The notes under the pieces are model-generated. The model was not told where the DNA came from, ran no database searches, and saw only the letters and a program-made list of their open reading frames with translations. The translations under genes and the position numbers were made by a program. Below, in pieces: positions 51,070 to 59,614 of a DNA stretch of 64,000 bases. Each line of letters starts with the position of its first letter. Position 1 is the stretch's first letter. Source of the DNA: DATARR01 sp034666985 (GTDB lineage: Bacteria > Acidobacteriota > Thermoanaerobaculia > Multivoradales > UBA5704); assembly GCA_034666985.1 (NCBI GenBank), contig JAXDKS010000026.1, forward strand, positions 1 to 64,000, read 5' to 3'.

Positions 51070-52275
51070 ATGCCCAGCTTCATATGGAAAGGTCGTACCC
51101 GGTCGGGTCAGAACCAGGAGGGCCAGCTCCTGGCCGACACCCGCGATGCCGCCGTGGCCGTGCTGCGGCGCCAGCAGATCCAGGTCACCAGCATCCGCGA
51201 GAAGGGACGGGAGATCAAGCTCATCCCCCGCATCCCCCGCGGCGTCGGCGCGAAGCGGGTGGCCATCTTCACCCGCCAGTTCTCCGTCATGCTCGACGCC
51301 GGCCTCCCCCTGGTGCAGTGCCTGGAGATCCTCGGCGAGCAGGAGGAGAACCGCACCTTCCAGACCGTCATCAACCAGGTGCGGTCCGACGTCGAGTCCG
51401 GCGCCTCCCTGGCCGACTCGATGCGCAAGCACCCCAAGGTCTTCGACGGCCTCTACACCAACATGGTGGCGGCCGGCGAGTCGGGCGGTATCCTCGACAT
51501 CATCCTGCAGCGCCTCTCCGTCTACATCGAGAAGGCGGTCAAGCTGAACGCCCAGGTCAAGTCGGCGCTGATCTACCCGGTGTCGATCATCGTCATCGCC
51601 GCCCTGGTGGTGTTCATCATCCTGTGGAAGGTCATCCCGGTGTTCGCCCAGCTCTTCGCCGGCCTGGGCAGCGAGATGCCGCTGCTGACCCGCATCGTGA
51701 TCAACGCCAGCAACTTCGTGGCGGATTACTTCTGGCTGATCGCCCTGGTCGTCATCTTCGGGATCGTCGCCATCAAGAAATGGCATCAGACGCCGCACGG
51801 CCGGCGCATCCTGGACACCACGATGCTCCGCATCCCGGTGATCGGCATGCTGCTGCGCAAGATCGCCGTGGCCCGCTTCTGCCGCACCCTGGGCACCCTG
51901 ACGGCCTCCGGCGTGCCCATCCTCGACGGTCTGGAGATCACCGCCAAGACCGCCGGCAACGCCGTCATCGAAGACGCCGTCATGGCGGTGCGCAAGAGCG
52001 TCGAGGAGGGCAAGACCATCAGCGAGCCCCTGGCGCAGACCAAAGTGTTCCCCTCGATGGTGGTGCAGATGATCAACGTCGGCGAGCAGACCGGCGCCCT
52101 GGACCAGATGCTGTCGAAGATCGCCGACTTCTATGAAGAAGAGGTGGACACGGCGGTGGCTGGCCTGATGAAGCTGATCGAGCCGGTGATGATCACCGTG
52201 CTCGGCGCCGTCATCGGTACGATCGTGGCCGCCATGTACCTCCCCCTCTACTCGATCCTGTCGAAGATCGGGTAA
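51070..52275 (+). CDS. pilC: type IV pilus inner-membrane platform protein
   Basis: A 401-aa platform protein linking the pilus motor ATPases to pilin assembly. Two T2SF domains each include the family motif: FTRQFSVMLDAGLPLVQCLE (about 75-95) and FCRTLGTLTASGVPILDGLE (about 275-295). Transmembrane segments lie near 175-195, 215-240 and 375-395. GAGGAG precedes the ATG. 16 bp after pilT. Confidence 0.95.
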   Translation: MPSFIWKGRTRSGQNQEGQLLADTRDAAVAVLRRQQIQVTSIREKGREIKLIPRIPRGVGAKRVAIFTRQFSVMLDAGLPLVQCLEILGEQEENRTFQTVINQVRSDVESGASLADSMRKHPKVFDGLYTNMVAAGESGGILDIILQRLSVYIEKAVKLNAQVKSALIYPVSIIVIAALVVFIILWKVIPVFAQLFAGLGSEMPLLTRIVINASNFVADYFWLIALVVIFGIVAIKKWHQTPHGRRILDTTMLRIPVIGMLLRKIAVARFCRTLGTLTASGVPILDGLEITAKTAGNAVIEDAVMAVRKSVEEGKTISEPLAQTKVFPSMVVQMINVGEQTGALDQMLSKIADFYEEEVDTAVAGLMKLIEPVMITVLGAVIGTIVAAMYLPLYSILSKIG

Positions 52276-52292
52276 GGTTGAGAGCAGGACCC

Positions 52293-54095
52293 ATGGCCGG
52301 GGCGGCCTTAACCGTCCCGGCCCTCCTCACCATGACTCCGCTCGCCAATCAGCTCCGCTGGTATACGGCCATCCGCGTGGTGGCCATCGTCAGCGTGCTG
52401 CTGCCCTACTTCCTGCTCCAGCTCTGGACGACGGCGCCGGCCGACACGGGAGTGGTGGGCCCCCCGGCCCCGGTGGCCCCGGTAACCCAGCCGGTACAGC
52501 CAGTCATCCAGCCGGTCATCCAGCCGGCGGCGACCGAGCACGAGGTCGTGCCCCGCTACGTCCTAGGGCTGCTGGGCGGGGCCACGTTCATCGCGACCCT
52601 GATCTACATCGCCCTGATGCGGCTGCTGCGGCGCCACCCCACCGTCCAGGCCTACATCCAGTTCATCGGCGACCTGGTGCTGATCACCGGCCTCGTCTAT
52701 TTTCTCGGCGGCGCCTCCAGCCCGTTCTCGCTCCTCTACCTGATCGTCATCGCCGTGGCCTCGACCCTGCTGCGGCGGCGGGCCGGCGTCACCGTGGCGA
52801 GCGTCGCCTTCCTGCTCTACGGCGGGATGATCCTGCTCCTCTACTTCGGCAAGATCCCGCCCGCCAACCCCTCGCAGGAGCCGGTGTCGAGCTGGCGGCT
52901 TTCCTACAACCTCGCGGTCCACGGCTTCGGCTTCTACGCCGTGGCCCTGCTCACCTACTACCTGGCCCACAACGTCACCCGCGCCGAGCGCGAGCTGGAA
53001 GAGAAGAGCGAGCACCTCGCCGACCTCCAGGTGGTGCACCGCGACGTCATCCAGTCGATCAGCAGCGGCATTCTCACCACCGACCGCGCGGGCGTCGTCA
53101 CCAGCGCCAATCACGCCGGACTGGAGATCCTGGACCGCGAGGAGGGGGATCTGGTCGGCGTGCAGGTCCAGGAGTCCGGCCTCTTCACCGCCGAGCAGTG
53201 GAGCGAGGCCACCGCCGCCAGCGAGCAGACCGGCCGCATGCGCTCCGAAGTGGAGGTGACCCGCGGCCACGACACGCGCTACGTCGGCTTCTCCATCTCG
53301 CGGCTGACCGACGCCGAAGAGCAGCACCAGGGCTACATCATCATCTTCCAGGACCTGACCCGCTGGCGGCGGATGCAGGAGGAGCTGCGGATGAAGGATC
53401 GGATGGTGGCGGTCGGCGAGCTGGCGGCCGGCCTGGCGCACGAGATCGGCAATCCGCTGGCGGCCATCTCCGGCTCCGTGCAGATGCTCTCTGCCTCCGT
53501 GGACGGCGACCCGGCGCAGCGCAAGCTGATCGAGATCCTGCTCAAGGAGAGTCACCGCCTGGACCGCACCATCAAAGGCTTCCTGCGCTTCGCCCGCCCG
53601 CGCGAGCGGTCGAGCGTCTCCTTCGACATCGCCCGCCTGCTGAGCGAGAACTTCGAGCTGCTCAAGAACAGCGAGGAGGTCTCGGACCGGCACCGCATGG
53701 AGATGGAATTCGATCCGCCGACGGCGCGGCTGTTCGCCGATCCCGACCAAGTGAGCCAGATCTTCTGGAACCTGGCGCGCAACGCCCTGCGGGCCATGCC
53801 CGACGGCGGCGTCCTGCGGGTGATGGGCACACTCCAGGGCGCCTGGTATCGTCTGCAGGTGATCGACACCGGCCGCGGCATGTCGGAAGAGCAGCGCACC
53901 AACCTGTTCCATCCGTTCCAGTCGTTCTTCGACGGCGGCACCGGCATCGGCATGGCGATCGTCTACCGCATCGTCCAGGATCACGGCGGCCGGCTGCGCG
54001 TCGACAGCCGGCCGGGCGCCGGCACCACCATCACGGTGGAGCTGCCCACCGTCGAATCGAGCGTCACCCTGGTCTCCGCGGAGGCCCCCGCATGA
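52293..54095 (+). CDS. pilS: PilS-like sensor histidine kinase
   Basis: A 600-aa membrane sensor kinase paired with PilR. Transmembrane region (about residues 20-230): the first helix, a Pro/Val/Gln-rich loop (VAPVTQPVQPVIQPVIQPA), then five more helices. PAS domain about 250-360 (SSGILTTDRAGVVTSANHAG), HisKA with H383 in LAHEIGNPL, HATPase with NLARNALRAM, DTGRGM and GTGIGMAIVYRIV. The start is one of several (52278 TTG, 52293 ATG, 52332 ATG). The stop overlaps the pilR start by 4 bp. Confidence 0.9.
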   Translation: MAGAALTVPALLTMTPLANQLRWYTAIRVVAIVSVLLPYFLLQLWTTAPADTGVVGPPAPVAPVTQPVQPVIQPVIQPAATEHEVVPRYVLGLLGGATFIATLIYIALMRLLRRHPTVQAYIQFIGDLVLITGLVYFLGGASSPFSLLYLIVIAVASTLLRRRAGVTVASVAFLLYGGMILLLYFGKIPPANPSQEPVSSWRLSYNLAVHGFGFYAVALLTYYLAHNVTRAERELEEKSEHLADLQVVHRDVIQSISSGILTTDRAGVVTSANHAGLEILDREEGDLVGVQVQESGLFTAEQWSEATAASEQTGRMRSEVEVTRGHDTRYVGFSISRLTDAEEQHQGYIIIFQDLTRWRRMQEELRMKDRMVAVGELAAGLAHEIGNPLAAISGSVQMLSASVDGDPAQRKLIEILLKESHRLDRTIKGFLRFARPRERSSVSFDIARLLSENFELLKNSEEVSDRHRMEMEFDPPTARLFADPDQVSQIFWNLARNALRAMPDGGVLRVMGTLQGAWYRLQVIDTGRGMSEEQRTNLFHPFQSFFDGGTGIGMAIVYRIVQDHGGRLRVDSRPGAGTTITVELPTVESSVTLVSAEAPA

Positions 54096-55474
54096 GCCCG
54101 CGCTCCCGCCTGCTGATCGTCGACGACGAGTCGAGCATGCTCGACTTCCTCTCCCTGCTCTTCCAGGGCGACGGCTACGACGTCACCACCGCCCGCTCGG
54201 TGACCGAGGCCCACAAGCAACTGGAGCGCAACGCCTTCGACCTCGTGCTGTGCGACATCCTGATGCCGGACGGCAACGGCCTCGACCTGCTGCGCGAGAT
54301 CAAGGCGAATGGCGGCGGCCCGCCGGTGATCATGATGACCGCCTACACCTCCACCAAGTCGGCCATCGAGGCGATGAAGCTGGGGGCGGCGGACTACGTC
54401 TCGAAGCCGTTCGACGTCGACGAGCTCAAGATCGTGGCCCAGAAAGCCCTGGAGCGGGCCGAGCTGGCGGACGAGAACGTCTACCTGCGCCGCGAGCTGG
54501 AGCAGAAATACACCTTCAACAACATCATCGGCAAGAGCAGCCGGATGCAGGCGATCTTCTCCCTCATCGAGCGCATCGCCCGCACCGCCTCCACGGTGCT
54601 GATCCACGGCGAGAGCGGCACGGGCAAGGAGCTGATCGCGCGCGCCATCCACTTCGCGAGCCCGCGCTCCACGCGGCGGTTCCTCTCCATCAACTGTGGC
54701 GCGATGCCCGAGAACCTGCTCGAGAGCGAGCTCTTCGGCCACGAGCGGGGGGCCTTCACCGGCGCCGTCAAGGACAAGAAAGGCCTGTTCCAGGAGGCGG
54801 ACCGGGGCACCCTGTTCCTGGACGAGATCGGCGAGATGACCCCCTCCATGCAGGTGAAGCTCCTGCGCGCCCTGCAGGAGAAGGTGATCCGCAAGGTGGG
54901 GGGCACCGAAGAGGATTCGATCGACGTGCGGATCATCGCCGCCACCAACCAGGACCTGGAAGGGCGGCTCCAGACCGGCGAGTTCCGCGAGGACCTGTAC
55001 TACCGCATCAACGTGCTGCCCATCCACCTCCCGCCCCTGCGCCAGCGGCGCGAGGACGTCCCCCTGCTGGTGGACTTCTTCCTGCAGAAATACAGCCGGC
55101 AGATGGACCTGCCGCTGCGCCAGATCTCGATCGAGGCGATGCAGATCCTGGAGACCTACGACTGGCCGGGCAACGTGCGGGAGCTCGAGAACCTGATCGA
55201 GCGCGTGCTGGCCCTCTCTCACGCCGAGACCATCACCACCCGCGACCTGCCCGTCCACCTCCTCACCAACCGGCGGACCCACCCCGACCTCGTCCAGCTC
55301 CCCGAAGAGGGCCTGGACCTCGAAGCCTACCTGGAGTCCATCCGCACCCAGCTCATGATCCAGGCCCTGGAGCGCACCGACGGCGTGCAGACCCAGGCGG
55401 CGGAGATCCTGGGGATGAGCTTCCGGTCATTCCGGTACTACGCGAAGAAGGCGGGGTTGAAGGGGGGGGATTGA
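54092..55474 (+). CDS. pilR: PilR-like sigma-54 response regulator
   Basis: A 460-aa activator of sigma-54 promoters, classically for pilin. Receiver with D55 in LVLCDILMPDG; AAA+ domain with Walker A GESGTGKE (about 173-180), the sigma-54 contact ERGAFTGAVKD (about 218-228), Walker B GTLFLDEIGEM and DWPGNVRELENLIERVL; C-terminal Fis-type DNA-binding helix (QTQAAEILGMSFRSFRYYAK). Translationally coupled to pilS. Two degraded copies of its 3' third lie at 56615 and 57068. Confidence 0.95.
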   Translation: MSPRSRLLIVDDESSMLDFLSLLFQGDGYDVTTARSVTEAHKQLERNAFDLVLCDILMPDGNGLDLLREIKANGGGPPVIMMTAYTSTKSAIEAMKLGAADYVSKPFDVDELKIVAQKALERAELADENVYLRRELEQKYTFNNIIGKSSRMQAIFSLIERIARTASTVLIHGESGTGKELIARAIHFASPRSTRRFLSINCGAMPENLLESELFGHERGAFTGAVKDKKGLFQEADRGTLFLDEIGEMTPSMQVKLLRALQEKVIRKVGGTEEDSIDVRIIAATNQDLEGRLQTGEFREDLYYRINVLPIHLPPLRQRREDVPLLVDFFLQKYSRQMDLPLRQISIEAMQILETYDWPGNVRELENLIERVLALSHAETITTRDLPVHLLTNRRTHPDLVQLPEEGLDLEAYLESIRTQLMIQALERTDGVQTQAAEILGMSFRSFRYYAKKAGLKGGD

Positions 55475-55601
55475 GGGGGTTGGCTGGCGTAAGCAGGGCG
55501 TACAAACTGCCCGGCTTCGTGGTACCATGTGCGTGAATCGCGCGCCGGCTGACCGCGCCAGTCTGACATCTTCGAAGCCCGCCACGAAAGGAGCTCACCT
55601 C

Positions 55602-56195
55602 ATGAGCGGCAAACAGCAAGCGCTAGATCCTAAGCTCGCGGCTGTGCTGGCGCGGCTTTGCGAGCGGCGCGGGGCTCTGACCAAGACCCAGGCCGCCAAG
55701 CTTCCCTACCTCATCGACGTGGTGGCGAAGCACGTTCTCGGTCGGCGGATCACTCAGGCCTCGCATGAGAACTGGCGGTTTGGCGTGGTCGCCTCCGAGG
55801 TCTGGCATTTCGCCAAACCGGGGGTTCGGGGCCCTTTCATGATCGAGGAGCAGCCTTACTCGGAAGGCCGCGTTCTCGTCAGCCTGGTCGAAACACCGCC
55901 GCCCAGCAGCGGTCTGCCCGCCGAAGAACAGGAAATCGTCGATTTCGTAGCCGAAGAGTTCGGACCGCTCGATTTTGACGAGCTCGGCAAGCTGACCAAG
56001 GCGATGAACCTGGAAATCACGAATTGGGGCAGCAATGGCGCTGCGAAAGTAGACGAGGAAGCTTACACCAGGCTCGCCGGCCGCCTTGACAGGGTCCTGG
56101 GCAGATTGGAACGCTGCAACACGGAAGATCCCAACAACTGGCAGGAGCTGACCGGAGCTTCAAGGGCCGATTTAAGAAAGAGCCTCGGTGTCTAG
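55602..56195 (+). CDS. Panacea-domain antitoxin
   Basis: A 197-aa protein. TKTQAAKLPYLIDVVAKHVL and GRRITQASHENWRFGVVASE, followed by a C-terminal helical region (EEQEIVDFVAEEFGPLDFDE), match the Panacea/SocA-like domain that neutralises many unrelated toxins. AAGGAG lies about 9 bases before the ATG. It overlaps the next gene by 8 bp, the normal antitoxin-toxin layout. The pair lies between intact pilR and broken pilR copies. Confidence 0.8.
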   Translation: MSGKQQALDPKLAAVLARLCERRGALTKTQAAKLPYLIDVVAKHVLGRRITQASHENWRFGVVASEVWHFAKPGVRGPFMIEEQPYSEGRVLVSLVETPPPSSGLPAEEQEIVDFVAEEFGPLDFDELGKLTKAMNLEITNWGSNGAAKVDEEAYTRLAGRLDRVLGRLERCNTEDPNNWQELTGASRADLRKSLGV

Positions 56196-56589
56196 GCGGG
56201 TTTTCGTTTGCACCGCCACATGGAAAGATCCTCACTTTCAGCGCGGCTTTTCCAAGCTGACACCGAATGACCAGGAAGACTTTCTGGCCGAGCTTGAAAA
56301 GCTGCGCGGCCTGCTCGAAGAGGCGCCGCACCCCGCCACGGATCCGAAGATAAGGCAAGCCTTCAAGGCGAAATCCTACGGTGGCGTCGTAGCTTTGCGG
56401 GGCGCCAGCTTGATCGAATACAGCATAGGCAACCTGATCAGAGTCATCGCCAAGTATCCTGCCCGGGATGGGTGTAGCGATATCCTGCTGGTGGCGGTGA
56501 CTCTTTGCCACGACCATGACCGGTTGAAGAGGATCATCAAGAGCAATCGGACCACGATTGACGGCTGGCATGAAGAGTCGGAAAGCTAG
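56188..56589 (+). CDS. probable toxin paired with the Panacea antitoxin
   Basis: A 133-aa protein starting at GTG inside the antitoxin gene. Its second half (GASLIEYSIGNLIRVIAKY and DILLVAVTLCHDHDRLKRII) has the strand pattern of RelE/ParE-like mRNA interferases (R-V-I-x-Y followed by ILLVAVT-x-H), but the first half, WKDPHFQRGFSKLTPNDQED then FLAELEKLRGLL, is not typical. Basic residues R73, K77 and H100-H102 could be catalytic. A plausible but unproven toxin; the class is uncertain. Confidence 0.6.
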   Translation: MSRRVFVCTATWKDPHFQRGFSKLTPNDQEDFLAELEKLRGLLEEAPHPATDPKIRQAFKAKSYGGVVALRGASLIEYSIGNLIRVIAKYPARDGCSDILLVAVTLCHDHDRLKRIIKSNRTTIDGWHEESES

Positions 56590-56614
56590 GCGCGAAGAGG
56601 ATGGAGATGGAGAT

Positions 56615-56782
56615 ACCACTCGCGACCTGCCCGTCCACCTCCTCACCAACGGCGGACCCACCCCGACCTCGTCCAACTTCCCGAAGAGGGCCTGGACCTC
56701 GAAGCCTACCTGAAGTCCATCCGCACCCAACTCGTGATCCAGGCCCTCGAGCGCACCGACGGCGCCCAGGGGATTGAGGGGG
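56615..56782 (+). pseudogene. degraded copy of pilR 3' end, fragment 1
   Basis: From 56615 (CGCGACCTGCCCGTCCACCT) it follows pilR 55236-55400 almost base for base, with single-base losses (AACGGCGG for AACCGGCGG) that break the frame. It then jumps to the pilR stop region (GGGATTGAGGGGG, as at 55467). So the segment lost its helix-turn-helix part and is not translatable as PilR. Confidence 0.85.
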
Positions 56783-56787
56783 AAGAG

Positions 56788-56871
56788 CTATGCGCTCCGC
56801 GGGAGCTCCCTATACAGGATCTCGATCGCCTGCTGGGTGATTTCGGCCAAGGGCTTTGCCTGGAGATTCAT
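56788..56871 (-). pseudogene. possible truncated N-terminus of a small conserved protein
   Basis: A 27-codon frame, MNLQAKPLAEITQQAIEILY followed by RELPRSA and a stop, on the minus strand inside the pilR-fragment region. The start resembles the N-terminal helix of a small hypothetical family that I recall in association with antitoxins. Only the first part remains. Weak evidence. Confidence 0.3.
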
Positions 56872-57067
56872 GGTCCTACCTCCGCGATCAGTTCGGGCGG
56901 CGAAACGACCTGGCGAGAGAATGCGATTTGCACCTGGAACTTCGTGTCGGATGCTGCACTGTCGAGGTAGACCCTCACGTGCAGAGTCTACTGATTAGCC
57001 CCCAAAGCGGCAATGAGCCCCCGAGAGGCCGAGTATGCTCGGCAGGAGAGGACCTTGGTGCCTCTTG

Positions 57068-57356
57068 CCGGAGACCTACAACTGGCCGGGCAATGTGCGG
57101 GAGTTGGAGAACCTGATCGAGCGCGTGCTCGCCCTCTCCCACGCCGAGCTCATCACCACCCGCAACCTCTCCGTCCACCTCCTCACCACCCGGAGGACCC
57201 ACCCCAACCTCGCGCAGCTCAGAGGCCCTGGACCTGGAGGCCTATCTGGAATCCATCCGCACCCAGCTCATGGTCCAGGGCCTTGAGCGCACCAACGGAG
57301 CTCAGACCTGGGCGGCGGAGACTCTGAGATGAGCTTCCGGTTGTTCCGGGACTACG
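57068..57356 (+). pseudogene. degraded copy of pilR 3' end, fragment 2
   Basis: Starts at GGAGACCTACAACTGGCCGG and parallels pilR 55148-55446 (LETYDWPGNVRELENLIERV onward) to TTCCGGGACTACGCC, with several substitutions and frame-breaking deletions near 57221 and 57325. The copy is longer and more diverged than fragment 1, so the two arose separately or at different times. The 285 bp between the fragments hold no clear gene. Confidence 0.85.
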
Positions 57357-57443
57357 CCGGCTGCGAAATGGAAAGCGCCACTTGGACACTTACCAGGTGA
57401 AGACCCAGGCACTCCCGCCATGGGCCGACGATAAGGAGAACCC

Positions 57444-58733
57444 GTGCAACGAGCCTTGACCATCCTTGCTTCCGTGTTTATGGTTTTCGCCAATCTTCTC
57501 GTAGCGCAGGAAACAGCCGAGCACTCGAGACCTCCGACTCTCACTGGTATCTTCGGGGCGGCCAGCTACACCACCCTCGCCTGCCCACTGGCAAGCTGTG
57601 CCGTAGGAGGGTATGCCTTCGGCGTGGACTGGGACTGCTCGGCCTGCTCGCTATGCGGTGGTAAGTATAAGAAGCACACTGGAGACGACTTGAGAGCTAG
57701 CGCAGGCACTAAGGTCTACGCCGCAGAGGCGGGCAATATCAAGCTCACCTACAGCCTTGGGCAAGGCTGGGGAAACGGAATGCTCATCGAGCACACTGAC
57801 GTTAACGGCAACAAGTATGTCACACAGTATCTCCACGTTAACCCCTTGCCAGGGCTGACGAAGGTCACACGACTTCAGCAGATTGCGACAGTGGCCGATA
57901 TTTCAGGGCCTCACCTCCACTTCGGAGTTTGGAATTCTTCGTATGCGACTCTCGCCCAGCGCGGCGCACTTCCGAGCACTTCAGCAATAGTACCGCCAGC
58001 GACCACTTGTTGCGACAGCAGCAATCATTGCGATGGGGCCTTCCCCCAGTCCTTCGTAAATCCTATCCCCGAAAAACCGACCGGCGTCAGCGCGAGCGAT
58101 GGCACCTCCTCGGATTTCGTGACTGTCCAGTGGAATGTATCCAGCGGAACAAGCCAATATCAGGTTCTGCGTGCGGACTGCGCTACCTGCACCGTCACGA
58201 CCTTGAGCAGTCAGGTCAGCTCACTAAGCTACAACGATAGCTCCGCAAATATAGGTAAGACCTATACTTACTGGGTGACCGCATCGAACGCGATTGGTAA
58301 GAGCGGCAACAGCAGCTCGGATACAGGATTTCGGGCCAACAGTAGTTCCGGGACCTGTACATCCCCGCTCGTCCTTGCCGCAAGCGGAGGCACGGCGACC
58401 GGCAGCACGTCCGGCAGCAGTGCTCTCAATGGTAGTTGTGGAGGCTCAGGAGCTCCCGAAAAGGTCTACAAGTGGACACCCAGCGTCTCGGGCTCCTGGA
58501 CGGTTTCTCTGTGCGGAAGCTCTTACGACACCGTTCTCTATGTACGGTCCGGGCTGTGCAGCACCGGCACAACCATCGCCTGTAACGACGATACGAGTAA
58601 CTGCAGTGGCAGCCGCAGCGGGAACGGCTCCAAGGTAACAATTCAGGTTACTGGGGGTCAGACATACTACATTGTCGTTGACGGCTACTCGGCTTCTTCT
58701 TCCGGTAACTTCAAGCTTTCGGTTAGCCGATAG
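57444..58733 (+). CDS. secreted M23-like metallopeptidase with FN3 and PPC-like domains
   Basis: A 429-aa exported protein. Signal peptide 1-21. An M23/LytM fold follows: HTGDDLRASAGTKVYAAEAG holds the first His and Asp ligands, LIEH and TQYLHV follow, and GPHLHFGVW gives the HxH pair. A fibronectin-type III domain (about 208-295, KPTGVSASDGTSSDFVTVQW) and a cysteine-containing PPC-like beta domain (about 305-429, YKWTPSVSGSWTVSLCGSSY then DTVLYVRSGLC) complete it. It probably cleaves peptidoglycan or extracellular peptides. AAGGAG precedes the GTG. Base composition is lower in GC than the neighbours. Confidence 0.82.
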   Translation: MQRALTILASVFMVFANLLVAQETAEHSRPPTLTGIFGAASYTTLACPLASCAVGGYAFGVDWDCSACSLCGGKYKKHTGDDLRASAGTKVYAAEAGNIKLTYSLGQGWGNGMLIEHTDVNGNKYVTQYLHVNPLPGLTKVTRLQQIATVADISGPHLHFGVWNSSYATLAQRGALPSTSAIVPPATTCCDSSNHCDGAFPQSFVNPIPEKPTGVSASDGTSSDFVTVQWNVSSGTSQYQVLRADCATCTVTTLSSQVSSLSYNDSSANIGKTYTYWVTASNAIGKSGNSSSDTGFRANSSSGTCTSPLVLAASGGTATGSTSGSSALNGSCGGSGAPEKVYKWTPSVSGSWTVSLCGSSYDTVLYVRSGLCSTGTTIACNDDTSNCSGSRSGNGSKVTIQVTGGQTYYIVVDGYSASSSGNFKLSVSR

Positions 58734-58887
58734 AGACTCGCCACATGATCAGGGGGGCTCCGGAGCGACCACGCCCGGAGCCAGCCCTCGCTTGCGGACT
58801 AGTGATCTTGCGATCTACCTGTACCTTCATCAGCAAGTGAGCGGCGAAATTTGCCTGGGTGTGTGTAGGTCCCCAAGCTTCGAAAAA

Positions 58888-58925
58888 CCGCGGGCCTCGG
58901 GCGCACCCCTTCCCGAGGCCCGCGG
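58888..58925 (-). terminator. strong minus-strand intrinsic terminator
   Basis: Perfect 14-bp stem (58888-58901 with 58912-58925, CCGCGGGCCTCGGG) with a 10-nt loop, followed on the minus strand directly by TTTTT. The nearest annotated minus-strand gene ends at 59615, 690 bp upstream, after two other hairpins. It may end read-through from that gene or an unseen small RNA. A separate 8-bp hairpin at 58756-58782 follows the peptidase gene. Confidence 0.75.
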
Positions 58926-59144
58926 CGGGCTCCGCCAAGCCCGTACCACAGGCCGGAGGACGGTTCGGCTTCCGTCCCCCGGCGGATTCAGTTGTCAATG
59001 AACCGGCTGCGCTCCCTCTCCGGTGATCTCCCCAACGGCCACTCCCGGAGGGACATCTCCTTCATACGTTCGATCCCGATTCGCCGTTTGTCCCAGGGGG
59101 CGCGGAGACGTCTCGGGTCGCCGCGCCGCCGTCAAAAATCGATC

Positions 59145-59365
59145 GGCCGGTGCCGGCAGTCCTTCGGCCGGCGTCTGAACGGGGCTGGCCGGCGTTGGCG
59201 AGCCTCCGGCCGGTGATGGGAGTCGTCTGGCCGGCGCCCGCGAGGGAGTGACCGCTGTCGGCGCGCCTTCGGCTGCTGCCGGTCAGAGGTTGGCTGCTGC
59301 CGGTCAGACCTGTTTGGATCCCGGCGAGACCTGTTTGGGTGCCGGCGAGTCGATCCGAGTTGCCG
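59145..59365. repeat. GCCGG array, 21-bp period
   Basis: GCCGG begins at 59146, 59167, 59188, 59209 and 59230, exactly 21 bp apart. Degenerate words continue at 59251 (ACCGC), 59272 and 59293 (GCTGC). After a 3-bp slip the phase resumes with CCCGGC/GCCGGC words whose units start at 59317, 59338 and 59359. Spacers vary except for a repeated ACCTGTTTGG. The rest of the 881-bp gap 58734-59614 holds only hairpins and no recognisable gene. Confidence 0.75.
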
Positions 59366-59561
59366 GCCGGAGGACTCCGAGGAGGTCTGGGGCGACGTTG
59401 GAGGGGGTCGGTCCGTATATCTCTCGCTGGCAGGACACGGCGCGGACCGGCGGATGCGGGTTGCGGCTCCGGCTTGCCAGCGGGATCTTTGACAATTGAT
59501 GCAAACTGAATCTCCGGCCCGGTGCGGGGGACGGGCCGGAGGTTTACTCGTCAGGCTATAA

Positions 59562-59596
59562 CGCCAAAGGGACAGCGGCGAGCTGTCCCTTTGGCG
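59562..59596 (-). terminator. hairpin behind the DUF11 gene
   Basis: A 15-bp stem (59562-59576 with 59582-59596, CGCCAAAGGGACAGC) with a 5-nt loop, 18 bases after the stop codon of the DUF11 protein gene. In that direction it is followed by GTTATAG, so T-poor. A second 9-bp stem (59512-59520 with 59533-59541) lies just beyond. Confidence 0.6.
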
Positions 59597-59614
59597 CTTT
59601 GTCGCGGCCAACGA

